From Triplophysa rosa (taxonomy: Eukaryota > Chordata > Actinopteri > Cypriniformes > Nemacheilidae): 64,000 bases of DNA. Where the stretch lies: positions 2,741,329 through 2,805,328 of the forward strand of contig NC_079901.1 of the NCBI RefSeq assembly GCF_024868665.1. The letters run 5' to 3'. Under the pieces are notes generated by a model that saw nothing but the letters and a program-made list of their open reading frames with translations, did no database searches and was not told the origin of the DNA. Shown here piece after piece: positions 1 to 11,510 of this stretch. The position numbers and the translations under genes were made by a program. Every line of letters begins with the position of its first letter. Position 1 is the stretch's first letter.

Positions 1-3
1 CAA

Positions 4-855
4 GTGGCGGCATTGCAGCTTCAGGTTTCGGAACTCCTCCGTGGTACCGACGGCGCTGCGGGATCATCATTTTCTCCACCACGCGGAGCCTCTACTGATC
101 CAGAGCCCCATGCCAACAGTCCTCCGATTTATGACGGGGATCCCAACTCCTGTCGGGCGTTTCTATCGCAGTGCTCGCTGGTGTTCGCCCTCCAATCACG
201 CCGTTATTCGACAGAGGAGACCAGGATTGCATTCATACTCACCTTGTTGACCGGACGAGCACGGCAATGGGGGGTCGTGGTGTGGGAGGCTCAGGACCCT
301 TGTTGTCGTTATTTTCGAGAGTTTCGGGAGGAAATGACTAGCCTGTTCGACAAGTCGGTTCGTGGTGATGAGGCGGTGGCACAGCTCTCACGTGCTGTCC
401 AGGGAAGAGGCACGATTACGGACTATGCTATTCGCTTCAAGACATTATCCGCGGCTTGTGACTGGAATGCAGGGGCGCTGCGTGCACGCTTTCTCGATGG
501 CCTTAGCCCCAATATCGCTGATGAGATCGCAGCACTGGATCCTCCTCGTGATTTGGAGGAGCTGATCAACCTCTGCCTACGAGTCGAGAGTCGGATAACT
601 GTTCGTCGCCGGCGCCGCTCCCCTCCACCCTCCTGGCGACGCAGTGAGTCCAGCCGGGACACCATCCGGGAGGCCAGCCGGGACGCTAACCCCATCCACC
701 TTCCTCAGCCGGAATCGGAGCCCATGCAGATCGGGCAGTCACGCCTGACACCGGCCCAGAAGCACCAGCGACTCATGGACGGTCTTTGTTTTTATTGTGG
801 CAAGGCGGGCCATTTAGTAGTTCACTGTCCGGCAAAAGCCGACGCCCACCCGTAG
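4..855 (+). CDS. Gag protein of a Ty3/gypsy retrotransposon, 5' end outside window
   Basis: Structural capsid/nucleocapsid protein of an LTR retrotransposon. The frame is open from the first bases of the window, so the true start may lie upstream. About residues 40-195 have the look of a retrotransposon Gag capsid domain, followed by a basic Arg-rich stretch around residue 200. At residues 262-275 there is a CX2CX4HX4C zinc knuckle (CFYCGKAGHLVVHC), which binds RNA in this family. The frame ends at a TAG at 853-855 and overlaps the next open frame (from 786), which is offset as expected for a gag-pol shift. The downstream order protease, RT, RNase H, integrase, chromodomain identifies the element as Ty3/gypsy of the chromovirus type. 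Gag looks intact; pol does not. Confidence 0.88.
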   Translation: MAALQLQVSELLRGTDGAAGSSFSPPRGASTDPEPHANSPPIYDGDPNSCRAFLSQCSLVFALQSRRYSTEETRIAFILTLLTGRARQWGVVVWEAQDPCCRYFREFREEMTSLFDKSVRGDEAVAQLSRAVQGRGTITDYAIRFKTLSAACDWNAGALRARFLDGLSPNIADEIAALDPPRDLEELINLCLRVESRITVRRRRRSPPPSWRRSESSRDTIREASRDANPIHLPQPESEPMQIGQSRLTPAQKHQRLMDGLCFYCGKAGHLVVHCPAKADAHP

Positions 856-1838
856 AACGGAGATTACAGGTGGGCGCTATCTATGATTCCTCTCCGAACT
901 CACGCACCTTGCTGTCATTTCACCTCACCTTCGGCCTTACGACCCACTCTGGTTTGGCTCTAATCGACTCCGGGGCTGAAAGCAATTTCCTAGACGGGGC
1001 CACTGCTCGGAAGTGGGGCATTCCTATTCATCCCATAGATCCGCCGATCTCAGCCATGACGCTGGCGGGACTGCATCTATCCACCGTCACCCATGTCACC
1101 TCTCACGTAAACCTTTTTCTGTCCGGTAATCACTGTGAGAAGATTAGGCTGTACATCCTCGATTCCCCCACAAACCCTCTGGTATTAGGGCATCCGTGGT
1201 TGTCACAGCATAATCCTCACATTGATTGGGTGAACACTTCTGTTTTAGCATGGAGCCCTGCTTGTCTTGTGTCTTGTCTTGGTCCTGCTCCCTCTCCTGT
1301 CTCTGTGTCTCCTGTGTTGCAGGTTAATGATGTCGACTTGGCCGGGGTCCCGGAGGATTACCACGATCTGCGGTCCGTGTTTAGCAAGTCCCGGGCCACA
1401 TCCCTTCCTCCTCATCGGCCCTACGACTGCGCCATCGACCTACTCCCGGGCACTTCTCTGCCTAGGAGTCAATTATTTTCCCTTTCGGGTCCTGAAAGAG
1501 AGGCCATGGACAAGTATATTCGTGAGTGTGTTAACGCCGGGCTCATTCGCCCCTCCTCCTCGCCGGCCGGTGCGGGTTTCTTCTTCGTACAGAAGAAGGA
1601 CGGCTCCCTTTGTCCCTGCATTGATTATCGAGGTTTGAACGAGATTACTGTTAAGAATAAATACCCCTTGCCTTTAATGTCGTCTGCCTTCGAACTTTTA
1701 CAGGGAGCTCGGGTCTTCACTAAGTTAGACCTCCGCAACGCCACCATCTGGTCCGCATTCGTGAGGGGGACGAGTGGAAGACGGCATTTAATACTCCATT
1801 GGGACATTACGAGTATTTGGTTCTTCCGTTCGGGCTGA
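786..1838 (+). pseudogene. Gypsy pol part 1: aspartic protease and N-terminal reverse transcriptase
   Basis: Continues from gag in a shifted frame. An aspartic protease active site (IDSGAE) lies at about residue 60, followed by the family's flap and a LVLGHPW motif that ends the protease. The N-terminal part of reverse transcriptase follows ([34 protein letters not shown]). The reading frame is lost near 1741 by what looks like a one-base indel just after LDLRNA; homologous RT sequence carries on in another frame (see next entry). The residues after about 1745 in this frame are therefore frameshifted nonsense. The element cannot make a full Pol. Confidence 0.85.
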
Positions 1839-2065
1839 CCAATGCTCCTGCCGTCTTCCAGAGCCTCATCAATGACGTGTTGGGTGACATGATTAACCGA
1901 TTTGTCTTTGTGTACCTGGATGATATCCTCATTTTTTCCCCCTCTCTCCAGGAACACACCCAACATGTCAGAGGGGTTCTCCGGCGCCTTCTTGAGAATC
2001 AGTTATTCGTCAAGGCAAAGAAGTGCGAATTCCACTCCGATATGTTTCGTTCCTTGGCCACATGA
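1742..2065 (+). pseudogene. Gypsy pol part 2: RT palm with YLDD box
   Basis: Central reverse-transcriptase segment in a second frame. It shows the family motifs [13 protein letters not shown] and the catalytic box YLDD (about 1914-1925), then the HVRGVLRRL helix. The frame is lost again near 2045, where the expected VSFLGHMIS segment continues in a third frame. Two frameshifts 300 bp apart show this copy is dead. Confidence 0.83.
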
Positions 2066-2640
2066 TTTCACCCCGAGGCGTGGGACCGGATGATGCTAAG
2101 ATTAAGGCTGTCGCCACATGGCCCGTTCCCGACTCTCGTAAGGCTCTGCAGCGGTTCCTGGGGTTCGCCAACTTTTACAGGCGGTTCATCCGGGGTTTCG
2201 GCCAGGTGGCCGCACCGCTCACAGCGTTGACCTCCACCAAGGTCTCGTTCTCCTGGAACTCCCTCGCTCAGGTAGCCTTTGAGAAACTTAAGTCCCGGTT
2301 TGTCTCTGCTCCTGTGCTCTGTTTTCCAGATCCGGAACGTCAGTTTATTGTCGAGGTCGATGCTTCCGATGTCGGGGTAGGCGCAGTCTTGTCCCAGGTT
2401 GCCAGTCATGATGAGAAGGTGCATCCGTGCGCTTTCTTTTCTCATCGCCTGAGCCCTGCGGAACGGAATTATGATATCGGCAACAGAGAGCTGCTGGCGG
2501 TTCGTCTAGCCTTGGGTGAGTGGCGTCACTGGTTGGAGGGTTCGACGCAGCCGTTCTTGGTCTGGACGGACCATAAGAACTTGGAATATGTCCGTTCTTC
2601 CTCGGCTGCACTCAGAGGTCCTCCAGTGGAGTCATTCTTC
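2023..2640 (+). pseudogene. Gypsy pol part 3: RT thumb and truncated RNase H
   Basis: Starts in the LGHMIS motif of RT, passes through [12 protein letters not shown] and enters RNase H at about 2340, with its first catalytic acidic residue in [16 protein letters not shown], then NRELLAV and the TDHKNLEY segment near 2570-2590. Right after this, homology to RNase H stops and integrase sequence begins in another frame around 2610-2640. The end of RNase H and the beginning of the integrase linker are missing, so an internal deletion has joined the two domains. Confidence 0.8.
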
Positions 2641-3890
2641 CAGGCTGGTGGGCCATCCAGGAGTCAAGGGAACCTTGGCGTGCGTACGTCAACGGTTTTG
2701 GTGGCCAACGGCTCCCGATGATGTCAGACAGTTCGTGTTGGCTTGCCCGGTCTGTGCTCAGAGCAAGACTTCTCGCCGTCCACCTGCAGGTCTGCTTCGG
2801 CCCCTTCCCATTCCCTCCCGACCCTGGTCACACATTGCCCTGGACTTTGTCACTGGCCTTCCCCTGTCTAGAGGCAATACCGTTATTCTTACGGTGGTGG
2901 ACCGTTTCTCCAAGGTGGCCCATTTCTTTCCTCTTCCCAAGCTTCCCTCCGCCCGGGAGATGTCCCAGCTGATGGTGGACCACGTCTTCCGACTCCACGG
3001 CCTTCCGGTCGACGTGGTGTCCGATAGGGGTCCTCAGTTCACCTCCCGGTTCTGGAAAGAGTTCTGTAGGCAGATCGGGGCCTCTACGAGTCTGTCCTCA
3101 GGTTTCCATCCTCAGACCAATGGACAGTGCGAGCGAGCCAATCAGGAACTCGGATGGAGACTCCGCTGTCTGACATCCAACAACCCCGGCTCCTGGAGCC
3201 AACAGCTCTCATGGGTGGAATACGCTCACAACTCCCTTCCCATCTCTGCCACAGGTATGTCTCCATTTGAATGCTCTCTTGGATTTCAACCCCCTCTGTT
3301 TCCCTCTCAGGAACTCGATGCTGCAGTTCCCTCAGCTCTGGCCTTTGTCCGACGGTGCAACCGGACTTGGACAAGGGCCAGAGAGGTTTTGGCCCGAACC
3401 TCTCTGAGGACCAAAGCAGCGGCCGACCGTCACCGGACTTCCCCCCCCACCTATGTGTGCGGTCAACGGGTATGGCTTTCCACCAAGGACCTGCCTCTCC
3501 AGGTGCCTTCACGCAAGCTGGCTCCCAGGTTCATTGGGCCATTCCGTATCACCAAGGTGGTCAATCCAGTGGCTGTGCGACTCAAGCTTCCTCCTACGCT
3601 TGGTCGAGTTCACCCTGTATTTCATGTGTCCAGGGTCAAGCCCATAGTCATATCCCATCTCAACCCTGCCAGTTCTCGGCCCACCCCCCCTCCCCCGCGG
3701 CTTGTGGATGGGATTCCCGTGTATACTGTGAAGAAACTACTCGACGTTCACCGCCGCGGCAGGGGCTTCCAGTACTTGGTGGACTGGGAGGGTTATGGCG
3801 CAGAGGAGAGGTCGTGGATAACTTCTCGGGATGTGCTGGACCGGTCGATGATCGTGGACTTCCACCGGAGACGAGGTGAGACCCCTCCCC
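2600..3890 (+). pseudogene. Gypsy pol part 4: integrase and chromodomain
   Basis: Integrase inserts retrotransposon DNA into the host genome. Visible motifs are the zinc-binding half ([14 protein letters not shown]), then the DDE core with [16 protein letters not shown] and CERANQEL carrying the three acidic catalytic residues. The FIGPF motif marks the C-terminal domain. At about 3719-3870 a chromodomain follows (LVDWEGYG with the aromatic and acidic signature), which in chromoviruses reads histone marks during insertion. The open frame runs on into the LTR (to 4126), but the protein probably ends near the G-rich tract. This is the best preserved part of pol; it is separated from RNase H by a deletion. 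Confidence 0.85.
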
Positions 3891-3908
3891 TAGCGCCTAG
3901 GGGCGCTG

Positions 3909-3922
3909 GTGGGGGGGGGTAC
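3909..3922 (+). other. Polypurine-like tract of the gypsy element
   Basis: A run of G residues sits directly upstream of the LTR boundary (TGTCACGA). This position is where plus-strand priming occurs in LTR retrotransposons. Confidence 0.55.
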
Positions 3923-4244
3923 TGTCACGACCCAGGTCAGGTCGGGGTAATTGTCTGCACGGGAACGGTCTTGTTTTGTCGAGCACGTGGAAGCCGTCTA
4001 CTGATGGCTGATCACGTGCTCGGAGTCTGCGTCACTGTTCCCGCCCTCGTGTCTCCGTTAGGGTTCTCCTTGCACTGGTGTTTTTCCACTCAGCTCTCAC
4101 ACCCCTGTTCTCACTTCCCTCATTAAGCCCGCTTGTTCCTGCAATTGTCCCACACCTGTTAACTATTACAGCCCATCTAGGTTTCCTTTATAATCCCTTG
4201 GTGTTTCTTGTCCTGTGTCTGACCGTTGTGTGTTTTCCACTAGT
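3923..4244 (+). repeat. Truncated 3' LTR of the gypsy element
   Basis: Begins with TGTCACGACC immediately after the G-rich tract, as fish gypsy LTRs commonly do. A TATA-like TTTATAAT lies at about 4188. The expected CA end is not present: the sequence turns into the palindromic minisatellite near 4245. The matching 5' LTR lies outside the window. Confidence 0.7.
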
Positions 4245-4640
4245 TGAGTATTAGGAGTTACTTAGTCATTATTATGAGATACTAAGTCATTATTATGAGT
4301 TACTAAGTCGAAATTTCGACTTAGTTTCTCATTATTATGAGATACTAAGTCATTATGAGTTACTAAGTCGAAATTTCGACTTAGTTTCTCATTATTATGA
4401 GATACTAAGTCATTATTATGAGTTACTAAGTCATTATTATGAGTAAGTTTCTTATTAATATGAGTTACTAAGTCGAAATTTCGACTTAGTTTCTAATTAT
4501 TATGAGATACTAAGTCATTATTATGAGTTACTAAGTCATTATTATGAGATACTAAGTCATTATTATGAGTTACTAAGTCGAAATTTCGACTTAGTTTCTC
4601 ATTATTTTGATATACTAAGTCAGAATAATGACTTATAAAA
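4245..4640. repeat. Palindromic minisatellite
   Basis: Repeats of TACTAAGTCATTATTATGAG alternate with four copies of a 24-bp perfect palindrome (two inverted halves of ACTAAGTCGAAA) at 4302-4325, 4362-4385, 4467-4490 and 4572-4595. The array directly interrupts the gypsy LTR. It should form strong cruciforms. No coding potential. Confidence 0.85.
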
Positions 4641-4949
4641 TCAAAAAAAAATTCCCAACCCTGGCGGAACGGGCTTCCATAAAAATGACCCAGCACCCGA
4701 AATAATATCAAAACACTTCAACACAGCCTCCATTTGCGCTATTTGTGTCTGTTTGTGTTCTTATTTGTTTCGTGCTATATCATCTGCCATGTTATCTGTG
4801 TTTATTATGCGCTACTGATGTACAGTGAAGATTCTCACCGCTGCACTGTCACAGGCCACGACTCAAAACATCAGACTCATCCGCACAGTTGAGCAGTGCC
4901 GAATCACAGCTCACGCAAAGAAATATCTCCGCACATCACCTGCAGTAGC
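4641..4949. other. No recognisable feature
   Basis: About 300 bp between the minisatellite and the LINE tail. It may be upstream LINE sequence, but I could not recognise coding similarity. Confidence 0.4.
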
Positions 4950-5247
4950 AATTACAAACTGAGATGGCGACAAAGAGGCCAATCCTACGGACTGCCGCTT
5001 TAACACCTCAACCAGAAGCTGCAATTTTTGGAATTTTAGTAGGAATTTTAAATAAATATCAATCACGAGCTGCATGATCCTGGCCAAAAAAACAAATTTA
5101 CAGAAATGGAAAAACAAATCAGGGCCGACATTTGAAAATTGGCTTAGAGAATTAGCTAACATATTGCCTCTAGAGGAATTAAGGTACAAACTGACAAATA
5201 GACCTAAGACATTTAAGAAGATATGGAATCCAATAAAATTATTGTAA
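4950..5247 (+). pseudogene. C-terminal end of an L1-like LINE ORF2
   Basis: Reading the plus strand gives, in two adjacent frames, a segment TPQPEAAIFGIL then, after a one-base shift near 5070, KKTNLQKWKNKSGPTFENWL continuing through PLEELRYKL and KTFKKIW to a TAA at about 5245-5247. The W-x-x-W-L / ELRYKL / FKKIW pattern resembles the extreme C terminus of fish L1/Tx1-type ORF2 proteins. The copy is heavily 5' truncated, which is normal for LINEs. No reverse-transcriptase core is present. Confidence 0.6.
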
Positions 5248-5640
5248 TGTTGAGTTATAATAGAAGGAGTCACTAGATAAGGATACTGTGTGCCCTGTGT
5301 GTTTTGACTGTCACGCTTATTGTGTTTAGAAAATATTCTCATAACATCTAAATATTTGGAACCACATAGATAGAACGCCTTATCTAGTAGCTTTTTGGGT
5401 TCTTGGGAGAGTTCTGGGAGGGAGATGTTCCGACTTCATTGTGTAGGTTGTATTTATTATTGTTTATTATCATAATCCTTACTAGTGTTATTATTATTAT
5501 TACTAGTATCATTATTTTTTTATTTTTTTTTTGTTGTCTTTTTGTCTTTGTATGCCCAATCACTGGTATGTTTAGACACGAAAATGACATGTTTCACAAT
5601 ACTATGGTTGTATTTGTGACCATTATATAATCTGTATATG
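5248..5640 (+). repeat. Probable 3' untranslated tail of the L1-like LINE
   Basis: T-rich, low-complexity sequence follows the ORF2 stop, as in fish L1 3' regions. The true 3' boundary cannot be set without a consensus. Confidence 0.4.
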
Positions 5641-5875
5641 TATCGTACTATTGTATACATACTGTATGTTTCCAACGCAAATGTTTATGTATTTAGTCTT
5701 TTTTTTTACATTCATGTGTAGTTGTATAAATACATTTCTTTCTCTCTTTATCTATCTCTTTATTTATTTATTATTATTATTTGCTATTATTTTTTGTTTT
5801 CTAATTGAAAACGCCTATACTCTGTATGTTGGATGCTCTTGTTTTTTCTGTTTCTTTGGAAAATATGTAATGTTC
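5641..5875. other. AT-rich filler
   Basis: Long T and TTAT runs; the open frames across it are low-complexity artefacts. Nothing recognised. Confidence 0.5.
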
Positions 5876-6170
5876 GACAGACAATTTTCAATCCATATTA
5901 TTTCGGTTTAAAATTTGCTTCCACAAATTCAGTGGTTCAAAGGCCCTGTACCAAATGGCGCACTTGCACTTAAAATGCGCATTCCTGCCAAGTCTACGCG
6001 TCTGTAGAGTGTCCCATTTGTCTTTTTAGCGCTCAGAAGTCTGCTCGCGAGCGCCTCCTTTGTGACCTCGATGCGGTCTTCGGCGAAGCCCGCATTGACG
6101 CAGACTCCACTGAAGTCCCCTACCCAGGAATCCTTGCGAGCGCCCAATCACAGAACGGATGGGAGGAGTG
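5876..6170 (-). repeat. Interspersed repeat, uninterrupted copy of the 9.5/11.5-kb element
   Basis: Bases 5876-5945 read on the minus strand match the flanks at 9573-9591 (GCGCCATTTGGGACAGGGCC) and 11511-11585 (GAACCACTGAATTTGTGGAAG) as one continuous block. Here the two halves are joined; at 9.6-11.5 kb they are separated by the fold-back element. Sequence beyond 5960 differs from the other copy. Confidence 0.65.
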
Positions 6171-6577
6171 TCGTGGATATACGTAAACATGACGGATACA
6201 TTTTTAAATGTATGTTTTGATAAAATTCCAAATTAATTTATTAATTAGTTACTTATTCATATTATTGCTTATTTATTTTCAATTAAGCCAGCTATTCAAG
6301 AATAAAAACTTTTAATGCAGTGCATTTTCTTACTTAAGGTAATAAGCCATGTTTTGTTGTAGATTTATATCTAGTTGTCTCTGGGCTCTGTAAAGCTGAA
6401 CAACACAGCTTCTGTATTATAGAGAAATATTAAATAACAACATATATGCATATTAAGAAGTGTATACAGAAGAATAGTGTATACAAATAAATACATATAC
6501 ATAAGCAGTTACATTTACGTCATGACAAATTAATGCATTACAAACATAAGTATCTATTGTATAATGCTCGGGTGGTA
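6171..6577. other. AT-rich filler
   Basis: No coding or repeat structure recognised. Confidence 0.5.
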
Positions 6578-7969
6578 TATCAATATCAGAATCAGAAGAG
6601 CTTTATTGCCAAGTGTGCTTGCACACACAAGGAATTTTCTTTGGTGTTGGAAGCTTCTAGTACAGACATTCAACACAATGACAATACAATATAATACGAT
6701 TTACAGTCTAAAAGATTCTAAATTGTGCATATATAAAATAAAGACTATTTTACAGAAAATGGGGGATAATAACATATAAGAGACATTGTACAGGGTAGTA
6801 TATAGTAGAATAAACATATTAACAGATTGTATGTACACTTGTGCAAATGGATAATTTAGTAAGTAGAGGTAGTGTTATATACATGTATACATAAGATGTA
6901 GATATAATAAGGCACTATAGTGCACACTATAGGAGTAGTGGAAGTGGAATATTGCTCTTAAGGAGCAGTTATCTGTTTAGGAGGGAGATTGCCTGGGGGA
7001 AGAAGCTGCTTCTGTGTCTGGAAGTCCTGGTGTTTGGTGCTCTAAAGCGCCGGCCAGAGGGCAGCAGATCAAAGAGTTTGTGTGCTGGGTGTGTGGAGTC
7101 AATGATGATTTTTCTTGCCCTGTTTTTCACTCTGGAATCGTACAGGTCCTGAAGTGTGGGCAGAGGAGCACCAATAATTTTCTCAGCACTACGAACTGTC
7201 CGTTGTAGTCTTCGTAGGTCTGATTTGGTGGCCGAGCCATACCAAACAGTAATTGAAGTGCACAGAACAGATTCGATGACCACTGAGTAGAACTGGGTCA
7301 GTAGCTCCTGTGGTAGGTTGAACTTCCTCAATTGACGGAGGAAGTATAACCTCTGCTGGGCCTTCTTTACAATGGAGTCTATGTGGGACTCCCACTTCAG
7401 GTCCTGAGAGATGGTGGAGCCCAGGAACCTGAATGACTCCACAGTATCCACAGTGCTGTCCAGGATGGTGAGGGGAGGAAGTGATGGAGGGTTCCTTCTG
7501 AAATCCACTATCATCTCCACTGTCTTGAATGCATTCAGCTCTAGGTTGTTTTGACTACACCAGGCAGCCAGCTGAGCAACCTCCTTTCTGTAGGCAGATT
7601 CATCACCGTCTTGAATAAGGCCAATGACTGTGGTGTCATCTGCAAACTTCAGGAGTTTGACAGAAGGGTCTGTAGAGGTGCATTCGTTTGTGTAGAGTGA
7701 ATATAGCAGTGGAGAAAGAACACATCCTTGAGGAGCTCCGGTGCTGATGGTACATGTGCTGGATTTAAATTTTCCCAACCTCACTAGCTGCTGCCTGTTC
7801 GACAGGAAGTTAATAATCCACTGACAGGTAGAGGTTGGCACAGAGAGCTGGGTAAACTTGGGCAGGAGGAGGTCTGGGATTATGGTGTTGAAGGCCGAGC
7901 TGAAGTCTACAAACAGGATCCTGACGTAAGTCCCTGGTCTGTCTAGGTGTTGTAGGATGTAATGCAGTC
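6578..7969 (-). mobile_element. L2-type LINE, 5' truncated
   Basis: Non-LTR retrotransposon fragment on the minus strand. The coding part is at 6969-7969; a 3' UTR runs to about 6578 and ends in the typical GCAATAAAGCTCTTCTGATTC tail (seen reversed as GAATCAGAAGAGCTTTATTG). The 5' boundary at about 7969 falls inside the RT domain, the usual outcome of incomplete target-primed reverse transcription. Confidence 0.88.
6969..7969 (-). pseudogene. L2 LINE reverse transcriptase, C-terminal two thirds
   Basis: Reads from a truncated start ([16 protein letters not shown]) through the RT core with [14 protein letters not shown] and the catalytic box FADDT, then [25 protein letters not shown] and the C-terminal LLPSGRRFR / [11 protein letters not shown] block that closes L2-clade ORF2. 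The frame is uninterrupted over the retained part (about 330 codons), with an in-frame stop just upstream where LINE sequence ends. The endonuclease and the first RT motifs are missing. It is a paralogue of the copy at 29.49-30.58 kb. Confidence 0.88.
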
Positions 7970-9591
7970 ATATGAAACATATGAAATACTGAACAATAAA
8001 AACCGGCAGCTCCAGTCCCAAATAACAACAATGGGACAACAACATGGTTTAAAGTGAAAAAAATTCTTCTGACTGATTTTTTTTTTTGAGGCCAAGTCAT
8101 ATTTCTTTAACCAATAGCGTTTTAAAGGGAGATGTTTTGAACCACTTTACATAGTATTGCCAGTTTGCGTATTTTAAAAGCTATTTTTAATCTATGAAAA
8201 AATTATACTTACCTAGACAAATAATCAACCATCTATAACTTTTCAGTGCATTTTTGTATTTATCTTAGAGGACCAAACAATGTTTTCTGAAACTCTTAAT
8301 AATCAACAGAAAAAAGAACAAAATAAAAGGACCACTAAAGACCAAAAATGTTGTTTGTATGTGTTTCCAGAGTGCTTTTCACTTTTTCTGCTTTTTGGCT
8401 GTGAAACCATATTCCTGAAGCTTGGCTACACCTGACACCTGTTTCAGTGTTTGACAAGCTACATGACTAGTTTCAGTGTTTGACTAGCTACAATGACTAG
8501 TTACAGTGTTTGACTAGTTTGTCCAAGGCGACGTTAAGAAGGTAGCCTATCGCTTTAACATTTCCATGGCGACGCGACACCGCTTATCACGTGACACACC
8601 GCAGAGCCACAGCAGCTGTATGACTGATGCATTGCTTTTACATCATTTTTCTTTTTTACTAAAAAAAATCACAAACTGTTAACTATGTCATGAAATATCT
8701 GACATTTCGATTGTCAAATATGTGCATGTGAATGTGTTTTCTTGTTTAAACACTTTTATAATGATCGCGTTAGTTGAGCTGTAAACGGGCGCCGCCATGT
8801 TTGTTTCTGCCGTGGTCTGAGATCTGTCGGATTTACATCACGTGAATTCATCCACTTCTCTTAAAAACACAAACGTAAGCGCCTGGTGAACTGGTAGAAG
8901 AATTGAGTTATCTTAACAATTGCTTAAATTGCAGATACTGTGTCTGATCTGAATAAAACATCCGTCAAACTACAAGAGATTGTTATTGCCGCTTTCATAG
9001 ACATCAGTGTGTATTATGCAATCTCTACATGTATTATTTTGTGCTTGTAGGCACGTGTATATGTCTGAAGGCTAAATTAAACATTATGTGGTTGAAAGCA
9101 CTGCATAGTTGTGATATGTGACAGGATTGAGTCTGTCTCTGGCTCAGTGCCAGCCAAAGCGCTGAATGTTGTAATCACACCGGTGTGATCGCACGTATCG
9201 AAGGGTTAACAACATTATGAACAGTGAATTTAAGACACTAAGGACAGGCTGGAACCCTGCAATTGACGGAAATCCGCCGTAGACTCGCTGCAATTAACGG
9301 AAATCCGTCGTAGCGACTGAGAACTTTAATCCATGTAACAAGTGTGGTCGACTTCACAGGTGCTGCGCAGACTGATCAGTGAATGACAACAAAGTACCGC
9401 CAGAGTGATTAGAAAGCACTGCTTGCTCTTTCCGGTGTGATGACCTCAAGTCTGTCCCAAAATGCACTCCCATGTGCCCTTGTGGACTCGTGCCTAGTAG
9501 TGCCCTATAGGTCTGCACTTCCTGACGTCACCAAGTGTGGACTCAGAGGAGGTCCACAAGACCGGAGTGCGCCATTTGGGACAGGGCCAAA
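7970..9591. other. Non-coding stretch with small tandem repeats
   Basis: No gene recognised. Holds a 29-30-bp tandem repeat at about 8440-8515 (unit with CAGTGTTTGACTAGCTACA), a roughly 31-bp duplication at about 9258-9320 (GCAATTGACGGAAATCCG), and a YY1-like GCCGCCATGTT at 8791. The last part (from about 9560) is the left flank of the fold-back element. Confidence 0.5.
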
Positions 9592-11510
9592 TTCGGCTTG
9601 AAATTCAAAGTTGCACATCCGGGAATCCCAGGAGAAGCAATAGAGCACCGAATCCACCGATGCATGTTCTATACCTGCTGTCTGACCGCTTCACCAGCAG
9701 GTGGTGCAAGTCGGTTCTGACGAAGACCAAAGCAAGAAATGCAGATATTTTATATGCTGGCCGCACAGTCCACTCAAACGCTCATCTGCTCAATTAAGTG
9801 AAATGATTTGTTCTCATTGATATCTTCTTATGCATCATCAACATTTTCAGAAATTTTACTGATGCTTGCACTGCCAGCAGTCTGCACAGACAGACACTAT
9901 AGGCCCTCCTGCTCTGGCTTGAAGGAATTAAGTTATTTTTTCATTCAGCACATCATGTTCACATAAATCTTATGCATCATCAGCATTTACAGGACATTTA
10001 TTTGTATTTATAACAGTCAAATAGCTGTGATCTCAACTAGCAGCTTATTGACAGCCGCTCTGATTTGAACGCGGACTCTCCCACTATGTGCATCTGTTTA
10101 TATTGTATATTGTAGCAGCAATTTCTACAAGCTTTCTTTTTATTTTCGTCACATGATCTTGTTTTAAATTGCAACTCTCAGAAAATGCTGGATGTTGTGC
10201 AATTGTGGAGATGTTTGTCGTTTTTTACTTTGATACGAGACATAAAAGCTCATCTTTTAGCCACACGCAGGCCAGATAAAATAGACAGCTTTCTTTAGAA
10301 CCCGACTAGACCTGAAGCGTTGTGTACAGCCTGCAGCCAAGCAAGAGACCTCACGGCGTTATGGATCTATCAGCTGTAAGATGGTTTTCTAAGCGCAAAG
10401 ATACAAACTTTCACAATAATGTGCTTCACACGGACATGCGAGTATGACTACATGCCAAAGTGCTTGAGTTGCTGTCTGTTTATGAAGTGCCAGAATTTCA
10501 CTCACTCATTCTAAACCTGATTAATCTAATTATGTCTTAAGTTTGGCGTAACAAATATATGTTGTTTACCTAACCATAAGATTGATTTAATCTTTTCGGG
10601 TCGATTTGGTAAAAGCACAATCATTTTAAATTAGGCTACCAGAGAACCGATGCCATATCGGACTCGACCCGTGCCCAAGGCATTTGTCAAAGTTTTAGAC
10701 CTGAAACCGCTGGGACCCATGAGGACCTCTAACATACACTTCAACACAAGTCTTACATGGCTGAGCAGTGGAAAAATATATTTAATTACTGGTCGAAAAC
10801 AATGAGTGCTCACTGGCAATATATATGCAGTTTTGTTGATGTTTGGCGCATTGTATTTTGCATTATACTTTTATATTAGGCTATATACTTTCGTTTTAAG
10901 TGTAGCTTACCCGATACTAATATAACATTTAAAACAAAATTTTATGATTTAGTATAATTTATCATCTATATGCTTACATAATAAGTCAACATATTGTTAA
11001 ATTTATGAATTTTAAATGACAGAAGTCTGAAACCATGCTAATTCAAGGATTTGCTTTGACGGAGAAAGCACGAAATGTAAGTGTCTGAAATGTATTTCTA
11101 TAGTTCAGTTAATTGAACTTATGCTGACTGAATGAGAAGCGAACATTTTGCTGAATATCCACAACATTACCATGGTGGCACAGTGGGAAAAAAACGCTAT
11201 AAGCATTTATATTACAGTAAGTTACTGGCAAACCTGCTGCAAAAAATACAGCAAAGTTTTACAGTGAAGTACAAGTGTCAATAAATGTTTTCTTGATGAT
11301 GCATAAGAAGATATCAATGAGAACAAATAATTTGAGCAGATGAGTGGGCTGTGCGGCCAGCAAATAAAAAGTATCTGCATTTCTTGCTTTGGTCTTCGTC
11401 AGAACCGACTTGCACCACCTCTACCAGCAGGTAGAGATCATGCATCGGTGGATTCGGCGCTCTATTGCTTCTCCTGGGATTCCCGGATGTGAAACTTTGA
11501 ATTTCAAGCC
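9592..11510. mobile_element. Fold-back element with long inverted repeats
   Basis: The left arm (about 9592-9842) and the right arm (about 11293-11510) are inverted copies starting AAATTCGGCTTGAAATTC. Between them lie about 1.45 kb without recognisable coding sequence. The flanks GGGCC and GAACC are contiguous in the related repeat at 5.93 kb apart from three T residues, so the element was inserted as a unit. Superfamily not determined; target-site duplication unclear. Confidence 0.72.
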
